This document shows, piece after piece, positions 34,944 through 43,409 of a DNA stretch of 64,000 nt (position 1 is its first letter; each line of letters opens with the position of its first letter). Location of the stretch: contig NZ_KV440953.1 in assembly GCF_001636425.1 (NCBI RefSeq), positions 1,128,847-1,192,846 on the forward strand. Reading direction: 5' to 3'. The translations under genes and the position numbers were made by a program. The DNA comes from Heyndrickxia acidicola. GTDB taxonomy: Bacteria > Bacillota > Bacilli > Bacillales > Bacillaceae_C. The notes under the pieces are model-generated. The model had not been told where the DNA came from. It searched no databases and worked only from the letters and a program-made list of their open reading frames with translations.

Positions 34944-35303
34944 GGGTCTGGATAATTTATAATGAAATTCGTAACTGTTTCAGGTCCTCCTTGCTGAAGA
35001 CGGTTGCGGATTTCTTTTTTGTTCTGCTCTAAAAATTAACCAGTCGTACAATTCCTGCCACAACGTATTGGATATGGGTACCGTCCGAAGTTTTCGTCCT
35101 TTCCCCAGAATTCGAATTCGCCTTAACTCCATGTCAAAATCGGTTAACTTTGAATTGGATAGTTTATCTACCCTTAAACCAGCGTACGTCAACAAATAAA
35201 TGATGGCTCGATCTCGCCGGTACTTTTCTTCAGGATCCATTCCCCTGCTTTTAGCCGGTTTCTTTCTCACACTGATGTATATGGTACTCTTTTTGATGTT
35301 CAC
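34944..35303 (-). pseudogene. Tyrosine recombinase/integrase, decayed copy 2
   Basis: The middle part of a tyrosine recombinase: RRDRAIIYLLTYAGLRVDKL (first catalytic Arg), LGKGRKLRTVPISNTLWQELYDWL. It then goes out of frame (RNPQPSSARRT), with remnants QQGGPETVTNF in another frame. Box II (HxxR) and the Tyr are absent. Its DNA is close to the fragment at 30.06-30.5 kb, in direct orientation, with the ger operon and DUF4046 remnant between them. Confidence 0.8.
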
Positions 35304-35821
35304 TCTGTGAAAGAGTTATGCAACGAATTGTTCCTAGGAAAAGGAAAATCCATTAGTCAATCATGCCATAAAAAACATTTAGAGTATTCAGTTACAAGGT
35401 AACTTATAGGGAAATACATCCCCTTTTTTTGAGAATACAACAGACGCATTTCGATATGCCATAAAAGAAAACGGTGAAAACTTAACTTTTGTAAACGAAC
35501 AAAAGCTTTTAGAGGCTCACTCTCACCTTTCTCCTTGAACGGCCTCTCTTAAACTTTTTATTATAAATTCTTCTTGTGTCAACCTTTCTATACCCGCATA
35601 CTCCTTTACCTGATCTTTTTATTGAGCTACTTTTATTCAATAGATTGATAATTTAAGTTTTTATTCTTTTTTTTTTATGTATTAACTTTGAAATATAGTC
35701 CACTTCTTCTTCGAACTTTTCAGCTAAATCCCATATTAAATGCTTATATGCTCAGTTTAAAATCAGCCATATTCGGGACCCAATTCTATTTTTCGATATC
35801 CAAAAATATACATGAAATCCT
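35304..35821. other. Intergenic region with small open remnants
   Basis: No gene is called. A plus-strand frame at about 35430-35538 reads FENTTDAFRYAIKENGENLT and stops after HSHLSP; a minus-strand piece near 35690-35750 reads KHLIWDLAEKFEEEVDYISK. Both are protein-like tails without starts and no family is recognised. Confidence 0.35.
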
Positions 35822-35871
35822 AATAAAAAAACTGACTCAATAAAGTCGTTTTTAACGACCCTTTGAGTCAG
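35822..35871 (-). terminator. Terminator of the mnmA remnant
   Basis: CTGACTCAA / TTGAGTCAG encloses an inner TCGTT/AACGA hairpin; a T7 run follows on the minus strand. It lies 40 bases after the mnmA stop. Confidence 0.85.
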
Positions 35872-35912
35872 CATCCCAGTTTTACCCAGCACAGGTAAGT
35901 CTTTCATCATTT

Positions 35913-36822
<910 letters not shown>

Positions 36823-36872
36823 AGAAAGTTTCCAAATTTACTTTAAAAAATCTATATATATTTGTATAAGGT

Positions 36873-37208
36873 TTAATGCACTCCTTCAACAAGTTGATTG
36901 ATTGAGTTTAACTTGGAAGAAAGCTCAATAAACCATTCTTCATCCCCCGTTGATAATGCCAAGTCTATTAGAAATAGAATTTGTTTCTTGTTTACCGCCT
37001 TAGAAAGTGGCAGTTTCCTAACATTTTTACTTAAAATCGAAATTGTTTTTCCAAGCGCTTCACGGTCATCACTCGTAGCAACCGTTACTTTAACAACTCC
37101 ATCGAGAATACTCTGTGACTCAATATAACCAATTATTAATTGCCCATCCCTTAATTTTCCCTTAATCCAATCACCTGTTTTCAAAACGGAATTACCATTC
37201 GTCAACAT
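36873..37208 (-). CDS. IDEAL-domain protein
   Basis: A 111-residue protein. The N-terminal half (TGDWIKGKLRDGQLIIGYIE) is a small beta domain, and the C-terminal part, LIDLALSTGDEEWFIELSSKL, is an IDEAL domain, a short helical element found in YpiB-like and other Firmicute proteins of uncertain function. AGGATG overlaps the start region. The motif TGTAAT-N7-ATTACA at 37310-37328 is about 100 bases upstream, so the Rrf2 regulator may control it. Not associated with an obvious enzyme; possibly regulatory or an adaptor. Confidence 0.8.
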   Translation of the reverse strand: MLTNGNSVLKTGDWIKGKLRDGQLIIGYIESQSILDGVVKVTVATSDDREALGKTISILSKNVRKLPLSKAVNKKQILFLIDLALSTGDEEWFIELSSKLNSINQLVEGVH

Positions 37209-37309
37209 CCTTTTTCACCTTCTTAAGCTATTTTGTATTTTATGAATGTCCCCAAGAAAGAACCTCTTTTTAAGCTACAGTGATCGGGGATATATCACCT
37301 AAATAAAAC

Positions 37310-37328
37310 TGTAATGTTTTTTATTACA
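37310..37328 (-). promoter_or_regulatory. Rrf2 operator-like site 1
   Basis: TGTAATGTTTTTTATTACA is a 6-7-6 inverted repeat between the Rrf2 gene and the IDEAL-domain gene. It is one of six copies of TGTAAW-N7-WTTACA in 5.5 kb. Confidence 0.65.
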
Positions 37329-37353
37329 TTTAATAAAAAGAAGTCTACGGCCA

Positions 37354-37782
37354 TCAGTCACAGCCGCTATTTTGTTCTTGATTTATAAGATCAACAACTT
37401 CTTTAATTGTATAGTTCTTTAAATATTCACCCAAATGTTCTTCCGCACCTAAGAAAATTGCAAATAATACTCTTTTCATATTCGCGCCCACAATACACTT
37501 TTCATTTGAATCTGGACACTTAGGCTGCAGAGCACCTTCAGAAGTTATCATATATATATCCCAAAGATTCACTTCACTAAGGTCTAAAGTAAAAATAAAT
37601 CCGCCGCCGGTTCCTTCTTTTGATTTTATAAATCCATGTTTTTTTAACAAGCTTAGCACTTTACGAATGCGTACCGGGTGGACACCAGCACTCTCTGAGA
37701 TAGCATCACTTGTTGACATACGGTCCGGCTGCAACGCAAGATAAGTTAAACTATGAATGGCAAGTGTAAAATCACTATTCAT
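37354..37782 (-). CDS. Rrf2-family transcriptional regulator
   Basis: A 142-residue Rrf2 protein (the family of CymR, NsrR, IscR and HypR): N-terminal winged helix (FTLAIHSLTYLALQPD, SAGVHPVRIRKVLSLLKKHGFI) with the wing GTGGGF, and a C-terminal dimerisation helix. Cys are at 89, 96 and 141. The CPDSNEKC pair is a candidate thiol or Fe-S sensor, as known for other family members, but its spacing is not the IscR/NsrR pattern. AGGAGG precedes ATG 37782. A TGTAAT-N7-ATTACA site lies 89 bases upstream, suggesting autorepression, and matching sites precede spx, OsmC and trx genes nearby. Confidence 0.9.
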   Translation of the reverse strand: MNSDFTLAIHSLTYLALQPDRMSTSDAISESAGVHPVRIRKVLSLLKKHGFIKSKEGTGGGFIFTLDLSEVNLWDIYMITSEGALQPKCPDSNEKCIVGANMKRVLFAIFLGAEEHLGEYLKNYTIKEVVDLINQEQNSGCD

Positions 37783-37870
37783 GTCCTGCCTCCTTAGAAA
37801 TCAACACAGCTAATCACCTTTTTGCTTTAAATATAGCTTCTGCATCTTTTTTTAAAATCAATCAGCATAA

Positions 37871-37889
37871 TGTAATAATAAATATTACA
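37871..37889 (-). promoter_or_regulatory. Rrf2 operator-like site 2 (autoregulatory)
   Basis: TGTAATAATAAATATTACA, a perfect 6-bp inverted repeat with a 7-base spacer, lies upstream of the Rrf2 gene. Confidence 0.7.
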
Positions 37890-38044
37890 GTTTACCTTGT
37901 CAAGTATCTAATTAAAAGTGTTGTATCAACTCTTAACCATGAATCAGGAGTTCCAAGCGTCCTGTAAAGCTTTACGAATCACGTTCTCTTCCTTAAAGGT
38001 GCGTAAACAAATTTGCGCGGTTTGAAATTTTTGTATAAGTAAGT

Positions 38045-38179
38045 TTAAAAATCCCATTGTTTTTTAACTTGTTCTTCTGCTAACTGTTTAATTTTTTCCC
38101 ATGTCATTTTTTTATTTACAATGACATTAGTTTGATGATTTTTATCTTTATAATTAACTGTAACGAATACTTCAATCAT
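38045..38179 (-). CDS. BA3454-family small stress-response protein
   Basis: A 44-residue protein. The text EVFVTVNYKDKNHQTNVIVN, then KIKQLAEEQVKKQWDF, follows the BA3454 family of Bacillus (tiny proteins linked to stress induction). GGAAGGAGGAAGAAAGTG precedes ATG 38179, a strong ribosome site. It begins 27 bases after the spx stop in the same direction, so it is cotranscribed with spx under site 3. The molecular role is unknown. Confidence 0.8.
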   Translation of the reverse strand: MIEVFVTVNYKDKNHQTNVIVNKKMTWEKIKQLAEEQVKKQWDF

Positions 38180-38206
38180 CACTTTCTTCCTCCTTCCGAA
38201 ATAATA

Positions 38207-38602
38207 TTAATTGGCCACTTTTTGCCATTCGACGTTCGAAAATGTACGAAGCCTACGAGGCAAAAAACTGCGGATCTCTTCCTCGTTATATCCAACCTGT
38301 AATCTTTTTTCGTCTTGGATAATTGGCCGGCGCAACATGTGAGGGTACTTGATTATTAATTTATAAAATTCATTAAGCGGAAGAGATTCAATATTTACAT
38401 TTAATTCCTGAAATGTTTTTGATTTAGTTGAAACAATGTCATTAGTCCCATCTTCAGTCAAGCGAAGAATTGATTTAATCTCATCGACTGTAAGGGGATT
38501 GGATAATATGTTTCTTTCAATATACTCAATATGATGTTCTTCAAGCCAAGCTTTTGCTTTTCGGCAAGAAGCGCAACTTGGTGTCATATACAGATTAACC
38601 AT
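38207..38602 (-). CDS. spx: Spx-family regulator (ArsC-like)
   Basis: Exactly 131 residues, the standard Spx length. The N-terminal redox switch CASC is at 10-13, Gly52 (needed for RNA polymerase alpha binding in B. subtilis Spx) is in TEDGTND, and [28 protein letters not shown] carries Arg91/Arg92. Spx binds the alpha C-terminal domain and activates thiol-stress genes (trx, nitroreductases). I start at ATG 38602 (AAGGAGTG upstream) rather than at 38614. It may be a second Spx paralogue; the primary one usually lies near opp genes. It is preceded by the motif TGTAAA-N7-GTTACA at 38645, so an Rrf2 sensor probably controls it. Confidence 0.92.
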   Translation of the reverse strand: MVNLYMTPSCASCRKAKAWLEEHHIEYIERNILSNPLTVDEIKSILRLTEDGTNDIVSTKSKTFQELNVNIESLPLNEFYKLIIKYPHMLRRPIIQDEKRLQVGYNEEEIRSFLPRRLRTFSNVEWQKVAN

Positions 38603-38644
38603 ACTTATACACACTCCTTCATATTATCCAGCTCATTTCTATAC

Positions 38645-38663
38645 TGTAAATTTAAATGTTACA
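38645..38663 (-). promoter_or_regulatory. Rrf2 operator-like site 3 (spx-BA3454)
   Basis: TGTAAATTTAAATGTTACA is a near-perfect 6-7-6 repeat 43 bases upstream of the spx start. Confidence 0.68.
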
Positions 38664-38704
38664 GTTCGTAAAGTCAACTGTAATTTTATGGATTAGATAT
38701 CTAT

Positions 38705-38890
38705 CTAAAGAGTTCCCCCTGATGGCATTGCCTCAGTAGCATTTTTTAAGATGTTAACAAGAACTTGTTGAAATAATCCAGCATTACCTTTAATATAACA
38801 TGCTTCAGATTCTGAAGATAATTCAATAATATTCATGTTGGATAAGAGAAAAATTATATTTATTGCTTTATCAATTTCCTTTTTTAGATC
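38705..38890 (-). pseudogene. Histidine kinase fragment (H-to-N box)
   Basis: The minus strand reads SDLKKEIDKAINIIFLLSNM, ECACYIKGNAGLFQQVLVNI-type text (NAGLFQQVLVNILKNATEAM) and PSGGTL, then stop. This is the segment up to the N box of a sensor kinase HATPase domain, as in sporulation kinases. The G boxes and the dimerisation domain are missing. A fragment with the G2 box survives at 48.2-48.4 kb. Confidence 0.65.
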
Positions 38891-38997
38891 GGATTTTCAA
38901 TTTTGTTTAGCTTCCTAGTAAAAAAATATGTTTCAACAGAAGCAGGTCCAAAAAAACCAATCGAACATTGTCGATTGGCTCTGTTATATAATATTGA

Positions 38998-39180
38998 TTA
39001 TTGATTAGCTTTTTTTATCCATTGTGCAACTGTAACTGTACGCTTTGCTTGATGTTTTACAGCTGCTTGAACATCTTCAATCATTTTACCATTTTGTTCA
39101 ACTGTGACACTTGTTCCATACGGGTTTCCCCCAGCTCCAAATGTAACAGGATCTGTATAACCAGGAGCAGCGACAGTATG
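38998..39180 (-). pseudogene. WrbA-type NAD(P)H:quinone oxidoreductase, C-terminal fragment
   Basis: About 60 codons with no start: VAAPGYTDPVTFGAGGNPYG, then VKHQAKRTVTVAQWIKKANQ, stop. This is the tail of the WrbA-like flavodoxin quinone reductases in Firmicutes, found with DoxX and dioxygenase genes. It lies just downstream of doxX, so it was probably the last gene of that operon before truncation. Confidence 0.7.
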
Positions 39181-39225
39181 ATTTCATTTTTCTCAATTAC
39201 TATCGATCTATACTACATGTCAAAT

Positions 39226-39630
39226 TTACTTCGCTGTTACTCCCGATACTTTCCTGGAAGAACTAGCACTTTTCAAAGAAAATGCTCCTGGACCACTTAA
39301 TACGATGGAGACCAACCCTGCTATTAAACTGAGTTCAAATTCGTATCCACCTACAAAGCCCATACTTAATTTCGCTACAAAAATCGCAACCAGCATATCG
39401 ATGGCAAGAATAAAAGCAAATATTCTACTTCCATATCCAATTAATAATGATATACCTCCAATGATTTCAATTAACGCAACGAAGGGAACTACACCGGCCG
39501 GGAGTCCAATCTTAGTAAAAAATTGTTCTGTAACAGTCATTTGGTTAAATTTTGATACCCCATGAATAAGAAATAAAATTCCAAACACCAAACGAAGAGT
39601 CAATGGGGAAAATCGTGAATAAAGTGACAT
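39226..39630 (-). CDS. DoxX-family membrane protein
   Basis: A 134-residue, four-helix membrane protein of the DoxX/MhqP family: LTLRLVFGILFLIHGVSKF, FFTKIGLP, FVALIEIIGGISLLIGYGSR and LVSIVLSGPGAFSL. Such proteins occur with extradiol dioxygenases and quinone resistance (MhqP is in the B. subtilis MhqR regulon); a direct reaction is not proven. It follows the dioxygenase gene by 49 bases in the same direction, so it is probably cotranscribed with it. AAAGGTAG precedes ATG 39630. Confidence 0.88.
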   Translation of the reverse strand: MSLYSRFSPLTLRLVFGILFLIHGVSKFNQMTVTEQFFTKIGLPAGVVPFVALIEIIGGISLLIGYGSRIFAFILAIDMLVAIFVAKLSMGFVGGYEFELSLIAGLVSIVLSGPGAFSLKSASSSRKVSGVTAK

Positions 39631-39679
39631 CATTTTTCATCTACCTTTCAGATTTTATTTTTAATAAAGTCCTTTAATA

Positions 39680-40459
39680 TCAACCAAATTGCCATACGCT
39701 GTGACTGAGGTTTCCATATCGGAAACTGCGATGAAGTAAAGTCGCTTTTCGATCATTGTCTGCAGCTCCCATTGCATAAAAGATTGGCACAAAATGCTCG
39801 TTCCCGTATGGAGGTACGGCAAGTTGAGCATTAGGAGCCAGTGAAGCGTATTTAAATAAAGATGGCAAATCCCAATTTTGTAATGATTGCGATAACCAAT
39901 CATCGAATTCAACTGCCCATGAATCAGCCTCTCCATTGTCCGTCGGTTTTAAGGCTCTTAAGTTATGAACGGTTCCTCCACTGCCGATGATTAAAATATC
40001 CTTCGTTCTTAATACCGATAAAGCTTTTCCGATTTTATATTGCTCTTCCGGTGCAAGCATCGGATTCACCGACATGGCAATCACTGGGATGTCCGCATTC
40101 GGATAAAGCATCCGAAGAATGACCCATGCCCCGTGATCAAGACCGCGAGTGGTTTCATTTTGAAAAGAAATCCCATTTTTAGTGAGCAGTTCCTCTATTT
40201 CTTGTGCTATATCGTGGTTGCCTCCAGCAGGATACTGGATCGTGTAAAGAGATGGATCAAACCCTCCGAAATCATAAATCGTGCTGTACTGATCGACTCG
40301 GCTTACCATTTGAGTTTCGGACACCCAATGAGCAGAAAACAAAACAACCGCTTTTGGGCGAGGGAGGTCTTGACCTAATTGATTTAAAAATTTTGTATAA
40401 TTATTATTCTCAATGGCAAGTAACGGCGCGCCATGAGCGATAAAGAATGATGGCATCAT
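39680..40459 (-). CDS. Class III extradiol ring-cleavage dioxygenase (LigB/DODA type)
   Basis: About 259 residues of the LigB/4,5-DOPA dioxygenase superfamily, which opens catechols using a metal bound by His and Glu residues. Seen: MPSFFIAHGAPLLAIEN with the first His, VVLFSAHWVSE with the second, GLDHGAWVILRMLYPNADIP, IIGSGGTVHNLRAL, and the final HGGF-like region HFVPIFYAMGA. MhqA/MhqE/MhqO-linked genes of B. subtilis have similar quinone-stress roles, but those belong to a different fold. AGGAGG is 8 bases before ATG 40459. It starts 12 bases after the esterase stop, so it is part of one operon esterase-dioxygenase-DoxX-(wrbA remnant). Confidence 0.88.
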   Translation of the reverse strand: MMPSFFIAHGAPLLAIENNNYTKFLNQLGQDLPRPKAVVLFSAHWVSETQMVSRVDQYSTIYDFGGFDPSLYTIQYPAGGNHDIAQEIEELLTKNGISFQNETTRGLDHGAWVILRMLYPNADIPVIAMSVNPMLAPEEQYKIGKALSVLRTKDILIIGSGGTVHNLRALKPTDNGEADSWAVEFDDWLSQSLQNWDLPSLFKYASLAPNAQLAVPPYGNEHFVPIFYAMGAADNDRKATLLHRSFRYGNLSHSVWQFG

Positions 40460-40471
40460 CACTATTTCCTC

Positions 40472-41113
40472 CTATCTTAAATCTTTTAAAATCCATGATT
40501 GAAAATCCCGCAGATTTTTTTCGGATACTGTGTGCCCTTCCGGATAAGATTTAAAAGTCACGGAAACCCCAAGCTTCGTAAAATAATCTACATTTTCTTT
40601 TCCCCATTCATATGGCAGGACCTGATCATTTTCACCATGTGATATAAACACAGCTAAATGATCGCCAGGGTTAATCATGTATTCTTCCTTTACAAATTGA
40701 GGAATGTAACCACTAAGTGCTATCACCCCCTTAATTTTGTTACCGAGAGTGGCAGCTAATGTCATGGAAACAATCGCGCCTTGGCTAAAGCCCATCAAGT
40801 ATAATTGCTCTAGATTTATTGGATAATTTGCCGATGCATAATCAATAAATTTAGCTAATCGATTGATTCCCTCATCAAATACTTCTCGATGAGGTTTTCC
40901 ATAGCTTTGGATCGTAAAATAGGCAAAACCTGGTTCTTGGGTCAGATGCCCCCTTACACTTAAGATATAGAAGAAATCCTCTAGACCATTCACGAGTGAG
41001 AACATATTTTGTTCATTACTTCCTATACCATGCATGACAAACAATGCAGGATACTTTTTTCCAGGTACAACATTCTTAGGACGGCGAAGTTCGTAAATCA
41101 TTGGTGATTCCAT
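40472..41113 (-). CDS. mhqD: Carboxylesterase/phospholipase-like alpha/beta hydrolase (MhqD type)
   Basis: A 213-residue serine hydrolase with GFSQGA (Ser110 nucleophile), Asp163 in HGENDQVLP and His194 in PEGHTVS, and the oxyanion-side motif VMHGIGSNE. It resembles MhqD, a member of the MhqR (2-methylhydroquinone) regulon in B. subtilis. The expected substrate is an ester or a ring-cleavage product of a quinone adduct, not established. AGGAGG lies before ATG 41113. It is the first gene of the operon with the dioxygenase and DoxX genes. No TGTAAW-N7 site is seen upstream, so the Rrf2 regulator may not control it directly. Confidence 0.9.
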   Translation of the reverse strand: MESPMIYELRRPKNVVPGKKYPALFVMHGIGSNEQNMFSLVNGLEDFFYILSVRGHLTQEPGFAYFTIQSYGKPHREVFDEGINRLAKFIDYASANYPINLEQLYLMGFSQGAIVSMTLAATLGNKIKGVIALSGYIPQFVKEEYMINPGDHLAVFISHGENDQVLPYEWGKENVDYFTKLGVSVTFKSYPEGHTVSEKNLRDFQSWILKDLR

Positions 41114-41279
41114 TAGGAAAACCTCCTTGTCAGTAAAAAATAAAATGGTTAAATTTCTAAAGTTTTCTTATATGAATTATTGTTCTTCTGAAGAATACCA
41201 AAAGCATATATGGTATGTCAACATTTTTTTGTTGATATGAAATTAAGTTATGTATTAGAAAACTATTGAGGTGAAAAGC

Positions 41280-41465
41280 ATGGATATTGGTTCTAAAATA
41301 CGTGCCATTATAAACAGAAATGACATAACGATTGCACAAATGTGTGAGGGAACTGGGCTTTCAAAGGGATTTATCAGCAATGTTGAAAACAACAACACCT
41401 CCCCTGCTGAAAATAGTCCATTTTTTCCGAATTATGGAAAATTTATTGAACATAGCATTCTATAG
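41280..41465 (+). pseudogene. XRE-family helix-turn-helix regulator, truncated
   Basis: From ATG 41280 it reads MDIGSKIRAIINRNDITIAQMCEGTGLSKGF and ISNVENNNTSP, a clear XRE-type helix-turn-helix as in cupin-carrying regulators of Bacillus, then loses similarity (PFFPNYGKF) and stops after 62 codons. The C-terminal sensor domain is gone. It is divergent from the esterase operon, so it could once have been its regulator. GAGGTG precedes the start. Confidence 0.65.
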
Positions 41466-41534
41466 TCTAAGTACACTTCTTCCCAATCTTACTTTCACAT
41501 AAAAAAAAGCTGCCGTAGCAACTCAATATTTAAT

Positions 41535-41870
41535 ACTTGCCCTCGTGCTTTATTACTTTATCGAATCTCCAAAAATTTTTGCAACGGTATCAAGATTATA
41601 CGATTCACTTTAATGAGTTCTACAATTTTGGTGTTGTTTTGTAACCGCATCTTGCAGTTCATCGTATTTTGAATGAATATTTTCATCAAAAGTATTTCCT
41701 TTTTTGGCTTTCAATAGAGGGAGTATGGCAGAATGAAAATTCAACATGAAGGTTCCCTGCAAGAATTTGAGCAGATGAATAATCCCCCTTTTTATACATC
41801 TTCCTAAATGGTTGTAATGCCATTCAATCCATCTTGGAATGCTTTAGTTAATGGTTGATTCCCCTCCCCC
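41535..41870 (-). pseudogene. Unrecognised decayed gene
   Basis: Minus-strand pieces in changing frames: RCIKRGIIHLL or in another frame SSAQILAGNLHVEF, then SAILPLLKAKKGNTFDENIH, SKYDELQDAVTK and NLDTVAKIFG. They look like one helical protein of about 110 residues with at least three lesions. I cannot name the family. Confidence 0.4.
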
Positions 41871-41915
41871 TGCTTGTTTCCCATATATTAGTTTTGCAAT
41901 AGCTATTTATTTAAA

Positions 41916-42356
41916 TTACATGGATTTTTTCCAATTTGTCGTGATTTCAACGTTTGCGGTTTTCAATGTATTATACACTGGGCAACGTTTATCAGTGATC
42001 TCCTGCAGTTTTTTTATGCGATCTTCCGATTCACTCGTTTTAACTTCAACAGAAATGTCGACTGTTTGAAAATAAGTGCGTACATTTGGATCCCCCATAA
42101 GACCACTTGTATCAAGTTCCCCTTTCACAGTAAAGGAAAGCCCTTGCATTTCAAACCCGATTTCTTTGGCTACCATGTTTGCAATGATATTTTCGCAACC
42201 AATTAATGCGCCTAAGACTGTTTGAAGCGGATTGGGTCCCTTGTCATTCCCACCTTGCCCCGCGGGTTCATCCACATAAAATGTATGCGTACCAGCATGA
42301 ATTGTTGAAGTAAGCCCTTCAGTAACTCCGGAAACCTTCATTTGTACTTTTGCCAC
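41916..42356 (-). CDS. OsmC-family protein (YhfA-type), third copy
   Basis: A 146-residue member of the same OsmC subfamily as the gene at 18.4 kb: VDEPAGQGGNDKGPNPLQTV, GALIGCENIIANMVAKEIGF, then ITDKRCPVYNTLKTANVEI. The two Cys (GCEN, RCPV) are preserved. GGGAGGT is upstream of ATG 42356. It differs in its control region: three TGTAAW-N7-WTTACA sites lie between it and the divergent thioredoxin gene, in place of the TGTACC palindrome of the other OsmC genes. Likely role: peroxide or reactive sulfur/electrophile protection. Confidence 0.88.
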   Translation of the reverse strand: MAKVQMKVSGVTEGLTSTIHAGTHTFYVDEPAGQGGNDKGPNPLQTVLGALIGCENIIANMVAKEIGFEMQGLSFTVKGELDTSGLMGDPNVRTYFQTVDISVEVKTSESEDRIKKLQEITDKRCPVYNTLKTANVEITTNWKKSM

Positions 42357-42584
42357 TTTTAATACCTCCCAGATATTTTAAAATAATGTTTATTTGACTA
42401 ACCAATACCCACTTATGTTTTCCAAACATGAATACATTATGAAGTGAGTTTTCCATTATCTTAAACAATAAACAAAATCTGCTTCAGGTGAAAAACGCAA
42501 AATGCGATGCGAACTTTTCATCGGTGTATACCCACTATAGTGGCATTTGAGAATGTCGAGTTAATTTTTCTTGACTTCATAAAC

Positions 42585-42765
42585 TGTAAACATTAAAATT
42601 ACAGTAATTCCTTTTGAACAGGAAGCAATCAATTTGAAAAGTGCCTTTTAAAATAGTTTAGTTTGTTAGGACATTTACCTGGCCTTTGCTTAGTAATGTC
42701 TATACTGTAAACTATTTTATTACAGTATATTTCACAAAAAACAAACTGTAACTTTTTTTATTACA
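42585..42765. promoter_or_regulatory. Three Rrf2 operator-like sites between OsmC and thioredoxin genes
   Basis: TGTAAACATTAAAATTACA (42585-42603), TGTAAACTATTTTATTACA (42706-42724) and TGTAACTTTTTTTATTACA (42747-42765) each have the 6-7-6 spacing of the sites at 37310, 37871 and 38645. They occupy the divergent promoter region, the first nearer the OsmC gene and the other two nearer the thioredoxin gene. Confidence 0.72.
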
Positions 42766-42851
42766 TTAAGAAGGAGGGTAATTCTGATTTTTTTGTATGC
42801 CTTATAAAATACTTTTATTAAAATTATAAGAATAAATTGGAGGATATTATA

Positions 42852-43166
42852 ATGGCTATCTCACACGTAACAGATCAAACATTTAGCACTGAAATTAAAG
42901 AGGGATTAGTTTTAGTGGATTTTTGGGCTCCATGGTGTGGTCCTTGTAAAATGATAGCACCTGTATTGGAGGAAATCGATGGTGAAATGGGTGACAAAGT
43001 TAGAATTATCAAGCTTAATGTAGATGAAAACGCAGGAACAGTAGGAAAGTTTGGAGTCATGAGCATTCCAACGTTGATTCTTTTCAAAGACGGAGTGGCT
43101 GTAGATAAGGTTATCGGGTTGTATCCAAAAGAAGCTTTGACAGAAATAATTTCAAAGCATATGTAA
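42852..43166 (+). CDS. trxA: Thioredoxin
   Basis: A 104-residue canonical thioredoxin: WAPWCGPCK with Cys29/Cys32 and the cis-Pro loop VMSIPTLILFKDG. Reduced by thioredoxin reductase; supplies electrons to peroxiredoxins, methionine sulfoxide reductases and, in this cluster, possibly OsmC. ATG 42852 lies 8 bases after GGAGG, and an upstream TTG at 42837 is part of the ribosome site. It is divergent from OsmC and shares its Rrf2-type sites. It is probably an inducible paralogue rather than the housekeeping trxA. Confidence 0.9.
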   Translation: MAISHVTDQTFSTEIKEGLVLVDFWAPWCGPCKMIAPVLEEIDGEMGDKVRIIKLNVDENAGTVGKFGVMSIPTLILFKDGVAVDKVIGLYPKEALTEIISKHM

Positions 43167-43235
43167 TACAGACTTTTAGTAAGAGGATGAATCTATATCT
43201 GAGCATACAAAAAAGTATTTGATCTACCTTCTCAT

Positions 43236-43351
43236 TGCTAGACCTTTCACCGATTGTTCGTTGGAAGGTCTCCAGATGATGCTTTTCGCAACACACTAGA
43301 ACTTGTACAGCTCGCTGAAATATTAGCTGAAATTGTTAACAGCCACAGGTA
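43236..43351 (+). pseudogene. Luciferase-like monooxygenase micro-remnant with internal deletion
   Basis: LLDLSPIVRW, then out of frame DDAFRNTLELVQLAE, directly joined to ILAEIVNS and a stop. This fits the first 45 residues and the last few residues (YEILAEI) of the flavin oxidoreductases at 56.3 and 57.5 kb, so about 290 residues are deleted between. Confidence 0.55.
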
Positions 43352-43409
43352 AAAATACGAATATATGAAAAAGTGTTATCAACAAAACTTTTTTTAGGAG
43401 GAAAAAATA

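Noticed and set aside
41157-41339. 60-codon minus-strand frame opposite the XRE remnant
   Set aside because: Chance frame; the plus strand carries the recognisable helix-turn-helix.
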